This document shows positions 20,671 to 32,917 of a DNA stretch of 64,000 nt, one piece after another (the stretch's first letter is position 1; each line of letters begins with the position of its first letter). The notes under the pieces were generated by a model that had not been told where the DNA came from, searched no databases, and saw only the letters and a program-made list of their open reading frames with translations. A program made the translations under genes and the position numbers. This DNA comes from Adiantum capillus-veneris. Its lineage: Eukaryota > Streptophyta > Polypodiopsida > Polypodiales > Pteridaceae. The stretch spans positions 131,895,518 through 131,959,517 of the forward strand of contig CM043968.1 of the NCBI GenBank assembly GCA_014529385.2. Direction: 5' to 3'.

Positions 20671-21146
20671 AATCTTCTCCTTGTTGCCATAAGCCTCCAA
20701 GAGTAGCTTTATAAAATATTGAGAGAGAGCTTGGCATACATCATGGATGACATCGAAAAAACTCGTAACCACTTTTCTAAGGGATTTTTCTAGTTCCATA
20801 ATCACTCCAAAGTGCACCTACTATGTGTAGAATGACACCTCATGGGGTATACTATGACTAAGGCCACTTTTGGCCATGCTATACATGTCATATGCCACCT
20901 AGGATTCCTAGTAGATAGGAGGTAAGTTTTATAGGCTCATTTCATCATAGCTCCAAAAAGAGGTTCACAAAGAATCCTGGGTTTGAAGCCCATTCCCAAC
21001 AAGAGTGACACATCCGACTTCGACTAGCTTTTTGGATGCTAAATGGAAAATGCATATACTTATGCACACTTAAGGTGTACACATAAAATCCATAATATTG
21101 TAGGGCTTAGCTTCCGTTCCCACCGTGCAGGTGCCACGGCACGACA

Positions 21147-21158
21147 TCCACCCCCTCT
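21147..21158 (-). promoter_or_regulatory. Fun-1 polypurine tract
   Basis: The minus strand reads AGAGGGGGTGGA immediately before the LTR start TGTCGTG; it primes plus-strand synthesis in LTR elements. Confidence 0.8.
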
Positions 21159-22620
21159 AAACCTGCACATTCTCCGGTATGTGCCACAGCCAATGTTTGC
21201 AGGTTCGACTCTCTTGGAGTTTCTTCTTCTTCATCTTCACTGGGTGATTCCAAGCCTTCATTCTCGCTTACTTGATCATCCGGATGACTATCCTCTCTTC
21301 TTTTGAATACCTTGGTTCTCTTTCCTGCAATGGGTATCTTCATCTCTGTTCCATGCAATTCAGCCAGGGTGTAAGTGGCATTGTCATGTACGTACTTGAC
21401 TATATACGGTCCAAACCATCTTTTTGAAACCTTTTGCATGACAGTATGCTGGTTATCAAGACTATTTTCATACACTAAAACCCAATCTCCTTGCTTAATT
21501 ACCTTCCTTTTTAGCATGTGTCGTCCATCAAAGTAGTCCTTGCTTTGCAACCTAACATTCTTCAATCTTTCTTTTGCAACCTCAATGTCTTCAGGCCTTC
21601 TTTCTAGCTGTCTTATACGCAAGGCAAGGAGGTCTTCTCTGCTAATCCCATCTTGCCAAGGTAGCACATTCCATGTGGGAATGGTTTCTTCAATGGGCAT
21701 TATAGGCTTTTGACCATACATCAATTCTGCAGGCATGTAGCCAGTTTACTGAGCTGTGTGTCGTGCGATCAGCCCATAGAGCATATGGTAATAGTTTTGG
21801 CCACTCACTAATTCTCCCTTCACAAGCTTTAGCCAAGGCTTTGATGATTGGAGGATGCTCTCTTTCACTTTTGCCGTTGCCTTTCGGATTGTAAGCGGTG
21901 GTAAGAGAAAGCTTGATTCCTATCCTGGAAAATAATTCCCTTGCTTCCTCTGCATCCAGCTCTCCTCTTCTGAAGTTATCATTCCCACACAACCATAGCG
22001 GCAGATTACATCCTCAAGGAGAAATTTACATACTGCCTCTGTACTCTTTTTCCTTAAAGCTCGCCCTTCAACCTGATTAGTCAAGTCTTCTCTTGCAAGA
22101 ACCAAGTACCTCCTTTGCCAGAGTCCTAAAGGCATGGTGAGTAGATCCACAACCCATTTATAGGGCATGGCTAGTGGATATGTAGGGTGCAATCCATCAC
22201 GATGTCAGACATTTGAATACATTTGACATGTTACACATGATTCCACAAAGTGGGATACATCCTTGTACATACCTTTCCACCAATACATTTCCTTTAGCTT
22301 TGAAAAGGTTTCCCACACACCACGATTTTCAGCCCATAGGTTCTCATGAAACTCCTGCATGAGTTTTACCTGACTTTTTTTGTTACATACTACCCTTTGT
22401 GGTATAGCACCCTTTTGTTTTGGATGTTTCCATAAGTAACCATCCTGCAGAAAGTACCCATATGGTTTTTTGCGTATCCTCTTAAACTCATGCTCAGACC
22501 AATCACCCTGTTTTGTTAAAGTACTCAAATAACGAACAATAAGCAACCAATCTCCTTCATACCCATCTCCTAAAAAAAAACTTAAGTGCACTAGGTGTGC
22601 CAACATCATTATGCTCAACA
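21159..22620 (-). pseudogene. Fun-1 integrase
   Basis: Read right to left: zinc-binding domain (LMQEFHENLWAENRG at about 22340, ESCVTCQMYSN at 22225), core with WVVDLLTMPLGLWQRRYLVL (first Asp), AYNPKGNGKSEREHPPIIKA (Glu region), LLPYALWADRTTHSSV, then the tail PAELMYGQKPIMPIEETIPT, NVLPWQDG, DWVLVYENSLDNQHTV, KRWFGPYIV and MKIPIAGKRTKVF. That tail wording is characteristic of fungal Ty3 elements as I know them. The second catalytic Asp region is garbled (a frame change near 21990), and stops lie at 22205 and 21690-21740. The end is an acidic, low-complexity extension; no chromodomain is evident. Confidence 0.85.
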
Positions 22621-24408
22621 TGATTAATGGAGTAGATCTTTGTGCCTACATCTTCACTATCATCTACCATGTCTTGCTCATCCTCATACCTTGCCCTTGA
22701 CAGCATATCCGCTATCGGGTTGTCTTTTCCTGCAATATGCTTGAACTCACGATTCAAGGACTTAATGTAGGCAATCCATTTTAGCATGGCAATGTCTGGT
22801 GTTGAGCAGCTTGTAATCATTCCAAGGAGTGGCAGACAATCTGTTTCCACAACCACATATGCTCCAATCAAGTACTCTTTTTCCACACCTTAGTGCTGTA
22901 ACCATGCCCCACAACTCTCGTTCTACCTGTGGGTAGTTCCTTTGTCGAGTACTTAGAACCTTGGCTCCAAAACTTACCACATACTTATGTCCCTCTTTGT
23001 CATCCTGCCCTATCGCCCATCCAATTCCTGTCGGAGTCGTATCCATTGTCACTATTACTGGCTTTCCGCACTCATAGTTTACCTTTCTTAAAGTTGGTGC
23101 TTGTTGTAGCAAATCCTTTAGCTTTCTTATAGCCCTTGCTTGTGCATCTCCCCAATAAAACTTTTGTTTTTTCCTCAACTGATACAAAGGATCTGCTACA
23201 TGTGCATAATGTGGAATCCATATAACATAAAACGCACACGCACCAAGAAATCTGCGAACTTCACTCACAGATATGCATACCTCCTTCATCTTTTGAATAG
23301 CATCAATTTTTGTTGGACAAGGTCGTCTCCCATTGGGGCCACACATGTGCCCAACAATCGACACCTCCTTCACTCCAAACACAGACTTTTGTCCTGAGAG
23401 GGTAAGGTTCACCTCTTCCAGTTTGGATAGGATCTTGTCACAATCATCTATGTGTTGTGCCACAAAGTTGCGGCACCCCTTGGAATCCAAAGATTCATCT
23501 TTACTACTTTCTTCACATCCTTTGATAGGAACGTCATCAAGAAAGGGCATAGTTACTTGGGGAATAAAGTCATGTAAGACCTTATTCATACCATTCATCA
23601 TATGTGAAACCGAATTGGTTGCTGCCTGTGGTAAGGTACACATCCTCACCAAACCCAAAGGTGTCCTCATGGTAGTCAGATCCCTGCTTTCCATTGCTAG
23701 TTGGAATTGATCATACCTTGAGTACAAATCTCCCATAGAATATATTGCCCTTCCCGCAAATGCTTCTGCAAACTCATCCACAATTGGCCCTGTACCCATA
23801 TTCTTGATTGTGACTTTATTGACCGTCTTCATATCTTGGATGAAGTGCAAAGCTCCATTCTTCTTTGGTACTGTGAACCATCTGTTTGAGTATGGAGCGC
23901 ATGAAGGCTCCAAAATACCCATCTTGATCTTCTCATTTAGCAGCTCAATTAACTTTGGTAAGTGAGCCTTTGGAACTGGTATTGGCCATAAGTTCCAAGG
24001 TACATGAGGGATGGTAAAGATCACTATAGGAGCAACAATGGTAGGATCTACACATCCTATCTCATGTGGCTCAAATGAAAATGCTTTTCCATGTTTAGAG
24101 AGCATCTCTTCAAAACATTCCCTTTCAACCTGTGTCAAGGAGTCCTCATGCCCAATCTTCAATTGCTTTAGAGACTCCTTTGTAAACCTGTGTCCAATCC
24201 CTTTTGGATCTCTGAGACTAGGTTGCAAAGAAGCCTGTTGTAGCTTTTCCTTGCAGTGCTTTGGCAAAGGAAGTGCCACTGGTTTTACCTTCTTTGCCAC
24301 AGTCTTGTACTTAGTGTCCACTTTTACTTCATGTTTTTGCTTTCTATCCTCCTGTTCCTTTTGAAATGCCTCAACCACATTGTACATTTCAAGTGAGCAC
24401 ACTTTCAC
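22557..24408 (-). pseudogene. Fun-1 reverse transcriptase and RNase H
   Basis: A long frame (24408-22762; its annotated first codon is non-ATG, so the real start is upstream) covers RT: EPSCAPYSNRWFTVPKKNGA, QDMKTVNKVTIKN, the catalytic MPFLDDVPIKG at about 23520-23550 with both aspartates, SVFGVKEVSIVGHMCGPNGR in the thumb, then RNase H (VIVTMDTTPTGIGWAIGQDD with the first Asp). A frame change at about 22760-22890 leads to the RNase H end (VVVETDCLPLLGMI, HIAGKDNPIADMLSR). FLDDVPIKG replaces the plant-typical FIDDIL type and matches fungal-type Ty3 lineages. Fullest pol frame in the Fun family here. Confidence 0.9.
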
Positions 24409-24695
24409 TATCTCATTTTGGTCATGCGAAGGTTAATCTACTATAGACTGCAGGTCCTGTAATGTGTCCACAAAAGAAAACTCCTCAAATATACATGTTA
24501 TGTTTTCATTGTTACCTAGTAGACCATGCTCTTTCCACTCCTTTTGTAGACTATGTATATGTTTGTGGGAACCTCGACTCAAGTTCTCACATTTTAGAAA
24601 AGAGACATATCCATATTCTGTTAGACCTGTAAAACCTGTACAGAAATCCTTCTTATGTGAGAACCTTTCCCTTTTTGTACCATCGTAATCCCGCT
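24409..24695 (-). pseudogene. Fun-1 protease-RT linker
   Basis: Minus-strand codons continue from the stop at 24696 (KKDFCTGFTGLTEYGYVSFL then HKHIHSLQKEWKEHGLLG) with further stops before the RT frame. Presumably the linker of the polyprotein; no domain recognised. Confidence 0.6.
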
Positions 24696-26531
24696 CTACA
24701 ATGGTACCTGGCCAAAACCCATTCTCTCTCGATGATCATAAAACTCTTTACTCAACTTGGGCAATGGGCGCTCTCGGAGACTGTCACGATTTCTTTCATG
24801 ATTCACATAGACAGTGAGAAATTGAACAACACGTTTTCCATCTTTACTTCTTATCCTAGCATAAGCAGAACCATCATCCATTACCTTTGTTTCCATTCTA
24901 ACCCCTACAATGTAGGGTTGTCCAAGGATGAGATCATAAGAAGATGTGTCCTGTACAAAGAAATTATGCTCTTCCTTTACATCTCCAATAGTTACTTTCA
25001 CACTTGGACAAGATGCATATAACTCACCTGATGAATTATTTGCTACCTTAACCATCCATCCATGATCCGTGTCCATTGGTAATTTGCACTTTTTGAATAA
25101 TCTCTTTGACATTATGTTTATTTCTGAAACATGGTCAATTAGGGCAACAAATGGCTCTTCAAGATCACCCACCTTGACCATTGTCTCTGTCGTAGCTCTT
25201 GCCCAATGATTCCTGGAAAAGTGACTTCTTGGAATGGCTTCGTACTCCTCATCTCCATTTGAAAATTGTACTTGCTTTGTTCTTCCAGAAGAATGGTAGC
25301 ACCCTACGACATCCTCATCATGCTCTCTGTCTTCCACCTGTATTACTTGTGTCTTTAAGCTTTCTCCTTTAGATTGCGGGCGAGTGGTGTCAACAAGAGT
25401 TTGCCTCTTTCTCTTGATGATATCAATGATCTCCTCGTGGAACTCGCGCTTGGCTCTGCCAAGGACTTCTCCTAAGGTAAACTCTATTTTGCTATTCAAA
25501 ATTCTTTCTTCTAGAACTTTCTTGAAGTCTATAGCAGCCTCAATATCAGACTGTAACTTATAAGTTGGAGTTTTAGGCTTACCTTTTGATGTATTCTTTT
25601 TCCTCCCAGTTGTACATTCTTTCATAGTCACTTCAGGTAGGGGTGCTTCCTGTGTTGTAGGCGCTTGAGGAGCTATTGTATCGCTTCTTCTAGTAATTCT
25701 TTTTGATGGTCCTTCGTCACCACTCTCTCGCTTGCACTTTTCTTCCACAAAAACTTCGTTGTTTTGACATTTTGCAATATAGGCATGTACTGACAAGGAG
25801 TCCACAGGATCATTCCATCCTGTCTCTAGACGAATACAGTCACCTACTTCATGTAGGACTTCTCTTGTAAGCTTTCCTTTCCTTGCTAGCTCCATAGCAC
25901 TTGGCCACAGCTTACCATTTTCTTCAAAACTCCTCAATGGTTCAATCTTGACTGTATAAGTAGATGCCTCAGATGCAGAGATGGCATGGGTAGTGGCCAT
26001 ATCCTCTACCAGACTCTGCATTCCTCCTTTCCCAAAGTTATTCCTTAAGGGTAAACCTGTCTCCCTTAAGTGAATCTTCCCATCCTTGAAGAAGACAAGA
26101 TCTTTTCTCAAAGCTTCACTGAAGCTGTCACATTCTCTCCTAGCATGCTCTATGCTGTCACACCATATGTATCTATGAACAAAACCTTCTTTAGGTTGTT
26201 GTTTTTGCCTTGAAGATGGTGCCAATGGTTGCCCCTTCTCTTCAAGCTTTGTGAGTTTTACTTTTAAATCCCTCATACCTTTCATAAGCTCATCTATTAC
26301 AGCAGCATCAACTTTTGGAAGTATAAAGGAAGAAGGCTTTACCATCTTTTCAGAAGTTGTGGAGGTAGATGGTGCACTACCAACAGCCATCTTATCCCGT
26401 CTCCTTTGGCGCTTCGCAAGTAATGAAACAGCAGCTTCAACTTTGTTCCAATCTGTCTTCAATCCCTGCTCAACATCTTTGTCCTCAAGAAGTAGCTCCA
26501 ATTGCTCCTGCATCTCCTTTCCTTGTAGTGC
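24696..26531 (-). pseudogene. Fun-1 gag and protease
   Basis: About 610 codons of open frame. Order: coiled region; zinc knuckle YIWCDSIEHARREC near 26130-26175, whose first Cys is Tyr; FFKDGKIHLRETG; NNFGKGGMQSLVEDM; a basic linker; ILNSKIEFTLGEVLGRAKRE and FHEEIIDIIKRK; protease VALIDHVSEINIMSKRLFK, where the expected D-H-G is D-H-V; SSYDLILGQPYIVGVRMETK. The related Fun-2 keeps both the Cys and D-H-G. The frame is cut at 26531 by Tat-1, and its first 50 bases lie at 43227-43276. Frames upstream of 26531 read into Tat-1 LTR and are spurious. Confidence 0.9.
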
Positions 26532-27642
26532 TGTGAGCGGGATGGAAACACACACAGCGCCTCTATAACAACCCAACACACACTCTTGGGAAGATACACA
26601 CACACACACACTATGGGGCACCACTCGGCTTACACAATCTACCTGGCCGAGACAAGGAATACACCAATGGAGTGAGAGGAGAGAGACTTCCCACTTACCC
26701 ACTCAACACAGAGACACACACACTAAACACAGAGACTTCCCACTTACCCACTAAACACAGAGACACACACACACACGCACACACCCAAAAAATGCAGCTC
26801 AAAAGAGGAGAATTTTTGATGTTTAGATACAAATGAGCTTGGGACAACACCAATGGGGCAAATAGTTTACACAGTATTGAAGAAATACACCAGATACAAT
26901 CACAAAGTTAAGTAGAGGCTTCACTCACTGGAGAAGATTACACAACAAAAACAAAAGAAAAACAGTGAGAAATTTGGAAAAATCGACAGCGCCAACGAGT
27001 CCGGAGTGGCCCAAAACCCAAGTCTACAATGTCAAAGTGCTCAAATCCGACCTCGGATGAGCAATTTACGGCCAAAACAGGCTCCCAAAACCCAAAAAAC
27101 ACACATGCGGCTGTTCCTCCTCTCTTCTCCATGTTTTTTCTGGTCTTCTCTCTGTTTTCTCAGTTCCCACACTTAGCTTTATTATTTGGGCACCCTTGGC
27201 CTTTTCGTTGACCTCAAACGGACCCCGAACATGCCAAAAACTGACCTCACAGTGCATAGTTGTCACTTTTTTCCATCGTCCACACACCTGGCACTCAGCT
27301 TTTTTCAATAATGCATCTCGCCACCACGTGAAGTGGCCCCAAAATATGGTCCTCATGATGACCTTTCTACATAATTACCACAAGAAAAAAAACATCCACG
27401 TTGTGTCTATACTTCTCCACGTGCAAGTATTGACCCCGTTCGGCCTCCTGACGCCACTAGATGCCATTTGACGCACCTACTTACCTCATGTCGTTGGCCC
27501 GCGGATAGCTTCCTCAAGAATTTTTACGCGCTACCAATTCCTCCTTATTGTAGAAAAAACATAATAGTACTGGTGATAGTGAAAATCGATGCACTATGTA
27601 CATGCTGTCCAACCTATACACATGTGGGCCCCACCTAACCAC
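26532..27642 (-). repeat. Tat-1 3' LTR, first part
   Basis: Starts TGTGAGCGGGATGG like 42075 and matches the right LTR up to GTAACCAC, where a 2.7-kb insertion begins. Contains a CA-rich microsatellite at 26587-26790. Confidence 0.9.
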
Positions 27643-28666
27643 TGAGGCGGTCCGGGGCGGGCAACAAGAGAGGCGACCTCTAAACACCCCTCAAGGCTCC
27701 CGTGCTGCTCAATTGGGGCTGGGGAAACCACAAGCACAACACAACAACAAACCCACAGCCAAACCCAAACAAGATAGGGGCACCACCTAGTTATGGTATG
27801 CGAACTAGGACGCAAGAGAGATTTTGGCACAACCAAGAAGATGCACCACACAACGCACACAAACAACCTCACACCAAGACACACACAAACTGGACCAGAG
27901 AGAGCTAGAGCAAAGGGAAGAGAGAGAGAAAAGTATCTTGCGTAATACCGTATTTGTGACTTGCAAATGGAGATGGTTCGTTATGATGCTATCATAGAAC
28001 TTGTATAAACTCACTCAATGCTTAGTGATTGCTAAACATTGCCAAAACACACACACACTGTCTTAGGGTGTGGGAGACCTCTCACCACAATACCCTCTTA
28101 CAATGGACACAAAACTGGCAATGAAAAACACACTAAAACACTTTCTAAAATCAAGATCAACCGATAAAAACTCAAATACACAAGTCACCTTGAATTCTCC
28201 AAACCGTATTGCACAAATGGAAGGACGAAGATTTGAATGTCGAATCACGCCTTTGATGCACCAAACCTCAATTTATTGATGATGAAGGAGCATATACAAT
28301 AGTGATTTTGAGGTTTGTGGAACTCACGCTCTCTCACTTGCAATGTGTAGCTTGAAGGCTTCTCTCACACCAAGAGTGAAGCTCACAAGTGGTTGCTACA
28401 CCTAAGTCTCTCCTCACGCATAGAGTGTTGGGGTGCTATGTGAGATGTTGGAGGTTGTTTTACAAGAAGGAGAGGGGCTTATTTATAGGTTGGAGACCCC
28501 TCATTAAGATTATTGGAAATCCTAATTTACAAGCTAACAAATCAGGATTATGATTTTTTTGAATATCAAAACATTGCGGGCCTTCTTTGTCTGCTTGAGT
28601 CATGGGTGTGGGCTCAAAAGAGAGCATTATTGATGGTAGATAAGGTGAAAGTAAGTTTTAAGGAAG

Positions 28667-28715
<49 letters not shown>

Positions 28716-30322
28716 ACTGTACATGTCTTGAGGTGAGGTGTCTTTTATGGTTAGGTCAATGCTATTTTGTGTTAGTATGTTAGTCGTTAGTAATCACTGG
28801 AAAGTTAATGTTACATTTACAATGGGTAGAGTGAGTTGATTTGATGAAGGAAGAGGGGTGAATTAAAAGAGAATCATTGAGATGGTGAAGCTTTGAAGAA
28901 GCTTGAACTCACCCTTGTGTAGATTGTGGAAAAAATGACCGTTGGTCTTCTTCTTCTTCTTCGCTTCTTTACGCCGCCGCCACGGTTGATCACCACGATG
29001 AAAAGAGGATTTGTTGATGAAAAATCCTCAATTTGCAGAAGTTATCATGGTTAAGATTCTGAATTTTAGATATTTTTAGGAGAGGTAAATGAAATTGTAA
29101 CATAGAAGCAATAGAGAGAGACATGGAGAGGGTGTACGTATGTAGAGGTTCATAAAAGAACTATAGGGATGAGAGAGAAGGGTAATGGTGAAGAGGGTGG
29201 GAGAAGCCATGGAAATTGCAGGTTTGAGTGAGGGAAGGAAAGGGAGGGATGTGTAAGAGTGAGTAGGTGTGTGGAAGGGTGAGAGAAGACTATGGGCTAC
29301 TTGTGAGAAAAGTGGGCAGATTGGGGTCCACTCAAAAAATCATAGCTCACCATTGGTAGCTCCAAAAAACATGAAAAATTTTGGGGTGATTATTCAGAGC
29401 GTGGGCTACATTTTCTCTTTTGACCACCGCTCCAAATTCGGAGTGGAGGTAGGTGCCAAAATTCTCACCAAAAAGCCTTTTTTTATGCCTGCAAAAGTCT
29501 TTTAGTGGCCCCCTCCTTTGTTGAATTTGTACAATGCATCCAAGAGTGAGCCCCTCCTTTGTCATATCATAATACAAAGCATCCAAGTTGCCCTTGACAC
29601 ATGCATGGAGGAGGATTATTGGTGGATAAAGAAATATATACATGGTGGGACTAGTGTATGGGCTATTCATGGACTTTAGCTCAATGAGCACATGATGTTA
29701 GAATAATGAGTAAAAATAATAATAAAAATATGGAGGAGTTATGGATATGGAAAGATATTGGAATCATATGATATGGTCCCTCTTTGAATTATTTTAGGTG
29801 AAAGAGGAAAAGGTTTGCAAGTAAATAATATAATAAATGTGACCAATGAGTAGAAATCAATTTTTTGTTTTCACGAGGGTGAGGGTGAAAATGTGGGGGT
29901 GATTTGTATAAAAGAAAAAATATAAGATTAGAGTATGTACACATTAAAAATATAATTATGGTGTAAGAGGATGAAAGAAGGTGTACATAGGTTTAATAAA
30001 ACACACACCTAAGTAGAAATATTTAAATAAAATACCAAAATAATTATAAAAAATCCCTATATTTAGGCCATATATACAATGAAATATTTACACACAAAGA
30101 GGCCATAATATACTTTTATTTTTTATTATTTTTTTATTTTTTTGGCTCAACTAGCCCAGTGACTAGCTAGCTGAGGGTTTTTAAGAAGATATGGGAAAAG
30201 CCCCCTAACTCACACACGCCTATGTACAGTGAAATGGTAGGGATAGCCATAGCGTTTGGGTGAATTTGGTAGGGTGGAGTAACTTAGTATCGCAATTATG
30301 GAAAGCCAAAAAACGGCTATCA
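27643..30322 (-). mobile_element. 2.7-kb solo-LTR-like insertion in Tat-1 LTR
   Basis: The Tat-1 LTR match breaks after ACCAC (27638-27642) and resumes after ACCAC (30322-30326), so a 4-5 bp target duplication flanks an insert running TG to CA. The intact LTR at 43133 shows the uninterrupted sequence. The insert has no gag or pol. A TATAAATAAGCC on the minus strand (28476-28487) suggests a minus-strand LTR promoter. It includes a long (GA)n at 28672-28712. A solo LTR or a non-coding element without visible internal LTRs are the options; I favour solo LTR. Confidence 0.75.
28672..28712. repeat. (GA)n microsatellite
   Basis: About 20 uninterrupted GA units. Confidence 0.97.
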
Positions 30323-30417
30323 CCACTTGGCTCTGGAAAATGGGCAATCCTTTATTTGATGCATCATGCATGTGTATGCACATATGTGAAATCCCTTGAT
30401 CCAAAAAACTCGTGACA
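30323..30417 (-). repeat. Tat-1 3' LTR, last part
   Basis: Matches 43133-43226 and ends CTCGTGACA. In element sense it follows the purine-rich CTAGGGGGTGGGCA (30423-30436), the polypurine tract. Confidence 0.88.
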
Positions 30418-30445
30418 TAATTTGCCCACCCCCTAGCCTGGTAGA

Positions 30446-31996
30446 TCATTCATGATCAATAGCAGCAAAAAACGATATGAAACTCGCAACGTCACAAGTC
30501 TCCTCATCCTTCACCAACACTTCTTGATCCACAGAAAAGTCATCTTTCTCGACCATCATTAGCCTGGCATGACACAATTTAAGACACAATCCATTTACCC
30601 TTGACTTATGTAGAACCCCATCCAGGTTAGCCAAGTGATATGTACCATTTGGGAAACACTCCACTATCTTGAAAGGGCCTTCCCACTTAATTTGAAACTT
30701 CTTTTGGAAGGTGTCGTCCAGCTTACTGTTGTAGCACAAAACCAAGTCATGCTTCTTGATACCCTTACTTTTGACCTTTTCATTTATCTTTGCCAAAGCT
30801 TTCTCTTGCATCTGCACATAATGCTCCAATGCGCTCATCCTATCCAATTGAACCTCTTGTAACTGCAAGAGCCTCTCTTTGAATGCATCACTAGGCGACC
30901 CAAGTAACTTCTCTAACATCTTGACAATAGGAAACTCTACTGCCACAGGCAATAGTGCTTCCTTTCCATACACCAAATGAAATGGCGTAAACCCTGTACC
31001 TGTCTTCACCGAAGTACAGTAAGCCCATAATGCACTAGGCAATTCCAAATCCCAATTCTTTCCTTGGTGCTCTGTCACTTTGGAAAGAATTTGCACCAAC
31101 TCACCATTGAATCTTTCATTTAAGCCATTACACTGTGGGTAATAAGGAGTGGTATGTTGGTGCCTAATCTTCATCTTCGCGCATAAAAAGTCTAGCAGTT
31201 TAGCTCTAAATCCTGGCCCCTTATCTGAAAGTAGCTCCAATGGCACCCCAAACTTGAAACATATTTCATCGTACACAAATTTTTCCACATCCTTTGCAGT
31301 GATCTGTTTTACTGCTATAGCCTCTGCCCATCTAGAGAGATAGTCCACTGCAGTCAAAATATAGCTTTTGCCCCTGCTTGTGATAGGTAATGGGCCTATT
31401 GCATCAATCCCCCACTTTTCAAATACATCAAATGCCATAATGGTTTTTCGTAACTCTGGCTTCAACACTCTCTTTCCAAATGCTTGACACCTATTGCAAG
31501 ACCTACACCAATGGTGAACATCCTTGTGCAAACTAGGCCATACATACCCCTCTTGCAAGATCTTATGCAAGGTGATCTTTAGAGAAAAATGGCCGCCACA
31601 TGCGCCTTCATGATTCTCTTCCAACACTCTGTAAAGCTCCTCCCTCCAAGGTACACGTCTCAACACGAGATCACCCCCTTTCATGTATAAGACATCACCA
31701 ATCAATTTGTACTTGTATGCTCTACGCACAAATCCATACTTCTTAGACTTCTGAATCTCCTTTGGAATGATTCCTGTTAGCAAAAACTCCTCTTCTTGAG
31801 CCAAACTTTCCCGGCCATGATAAAGAGGTAAAGTGGTCCTCAACACAAATAGCTCCCCAATCATGCTTTGAGCTGCTTCATGTGCCTCTCCATTTAGAGC
31901 ACGTTCAATGTGTTTGATGCTCCATGCTTCAACCTTTTTTAACAGACCTTTAATTTTGAAACACATTTCTTTCAATGAGCTGTACTTGCTCTCCAC
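30446..31996 (-). pseudogene. Tat-1 integrase
   Basis: 516-codon open frame, the best preserved gene of Tat-1. Zinc domain: HEGACGGHFS and CRSCNRCQAF (HHCC). Core: WGIDAIGPLP (first Asp), LSDKGPGFRAKLLDFLCAKM (second Asp), YYPQCNGLNERFNGELVQIL (Glu). C-terminal GPFKIVECFPNGTYHLANLD. All three catalytic acids are present. The first codon is GTG and the frame joins that of the second RNase H by a one-base shift near 31975-31996, so it cannot be read as one polyprotein without frameshifting. Its stop at 30446 lies just before the polypurine tract, as in complete elements. Confidence 0.93.
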
Positions 31997-32327
31997 ACAC
32001 CGAGCACTTGCTTCACCACTAACAAGGCATCACCTTTTATGCTCAACCTTCGAACCCCATGCTTCAAACAAATGTGTAATCCGGCTTCCAGAGTAGCATA
32101 TTCAGCCTCATTGTTACTATGAGCATCCAATTTGAACTCCCTCTTGAATACTAGCTTCCCCTCTGGATCATAAAGTGCTATACCCCCTGAAGCTGTATCA
32201 TGGCTCTTTCTGTATGAACCATCAAAGAACAACACATGTGCATTGCTGGTCCGTGACACTTCTTCAACTACCTTTGTCACCACCTCTTCCTTAACAATAA
32301 GGGGATTCTCCTTGTAGGTCAACAAAT
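31972..32327 (-). pseudogene. Tat-1 second (archaeal-type) RNase H
   Basis: VLFFDGSYRKSHDTASGGIA (first Asp), SNNEAEYATLEAGLHICLKH (Glu) and IKGDALLVVKQVLG (Asp) are the signature of the extra RNase H acquired by Tat-lineage elements. Its upstream codons (LTYKENPLIVKEE) continue from the first RNase H at 37574 after the copia insertion is removed. The apparent frame extension to 32406 is copia LTR. Confidence 0.9.
32323..32327. repeat. 5-bp target duplication, left of copia
   Basis: CAAAT, identical to 37574-37578. Confidence 0.95.
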
Positions 32328-32649
32328 TGTTGAGATGTCGAGCTCTACACCTTGAGTTGGCATCCACTACGGGTCTTGGCCGCTTATGGCATTTACTCAC
32401 TGGCACGTTAGGTGACCGACACGGAGGATCTCTGCAAGTGATTCTATAGTTGGACTACACTTATAGTGCCAGCCTAGTACGCTTCTAGCGATTTCACACA
32501 TAGTGACCGCATGTACATATGTGCTACTTTTCAGCTTTAGCACTTAGTCATTTTGTACTCTCTTTTCTGTGAAGAAGAAGAAGAAGCTTTCCATCTCTGT
32601 GTGCTTTGTGCTTGTCTTGTGTAGATCTCTTGCATCCTCATTCTTTACA
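32328..32649 (+). repeat. Copia 5' LTR (322 bp)
   Basis: Starts TGTTGAGATGTCGAGC and ends CATTCTTTACA. Confidence 0.97.
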
Positions 32650-32662
32650 TGGTATCAGAGCC
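32650..32662 (+). promoter_or_regulatory. Copia primer binding site
   Basis: TGGTATCAGAGCC directly after the LTR, complementary to the 3' end of initiator tRNA-Met. Confidence 0.95.
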
Positions 32663-32917
32663 TGGTGCAGGCAAGAGAGGCTAAGAGAGCAAGAGCATCA
32701 CAATCCCTTCATTCGCAATCCATGACCAGATGCCAAGTTTTTGAACAGGTCTCCAAAGTGCAATATATAGAGATTTACTGTACAAGTACAGTTGTCGTAT
32801 GTACGCTTGATTGTGGACACTCGTTGAGTGTAGAAAGCATTACAGGTACCATGATAGCAGGTTCAACAGATTTGCAGGTTTTTGCAGATTGCAGCTATTT
32901 TGTCTTAGTGCTTCAAG

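Larger units (their letters stand above)
19373..21146 (-). repeat. Fun-1 3' LTR
   Basis: Starts TGTCAAAG and ends ACGACA on the plus strand. In element sense it is preceded by the polypurine tract GAGGGGGTGGA (21147-21157). Contains small ORFs (19547-19756 and 19786-20004), a CA-rich microsatellite near 19508, and a 45-bp tandem block at 20535-20670. Confidence 0.9.
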
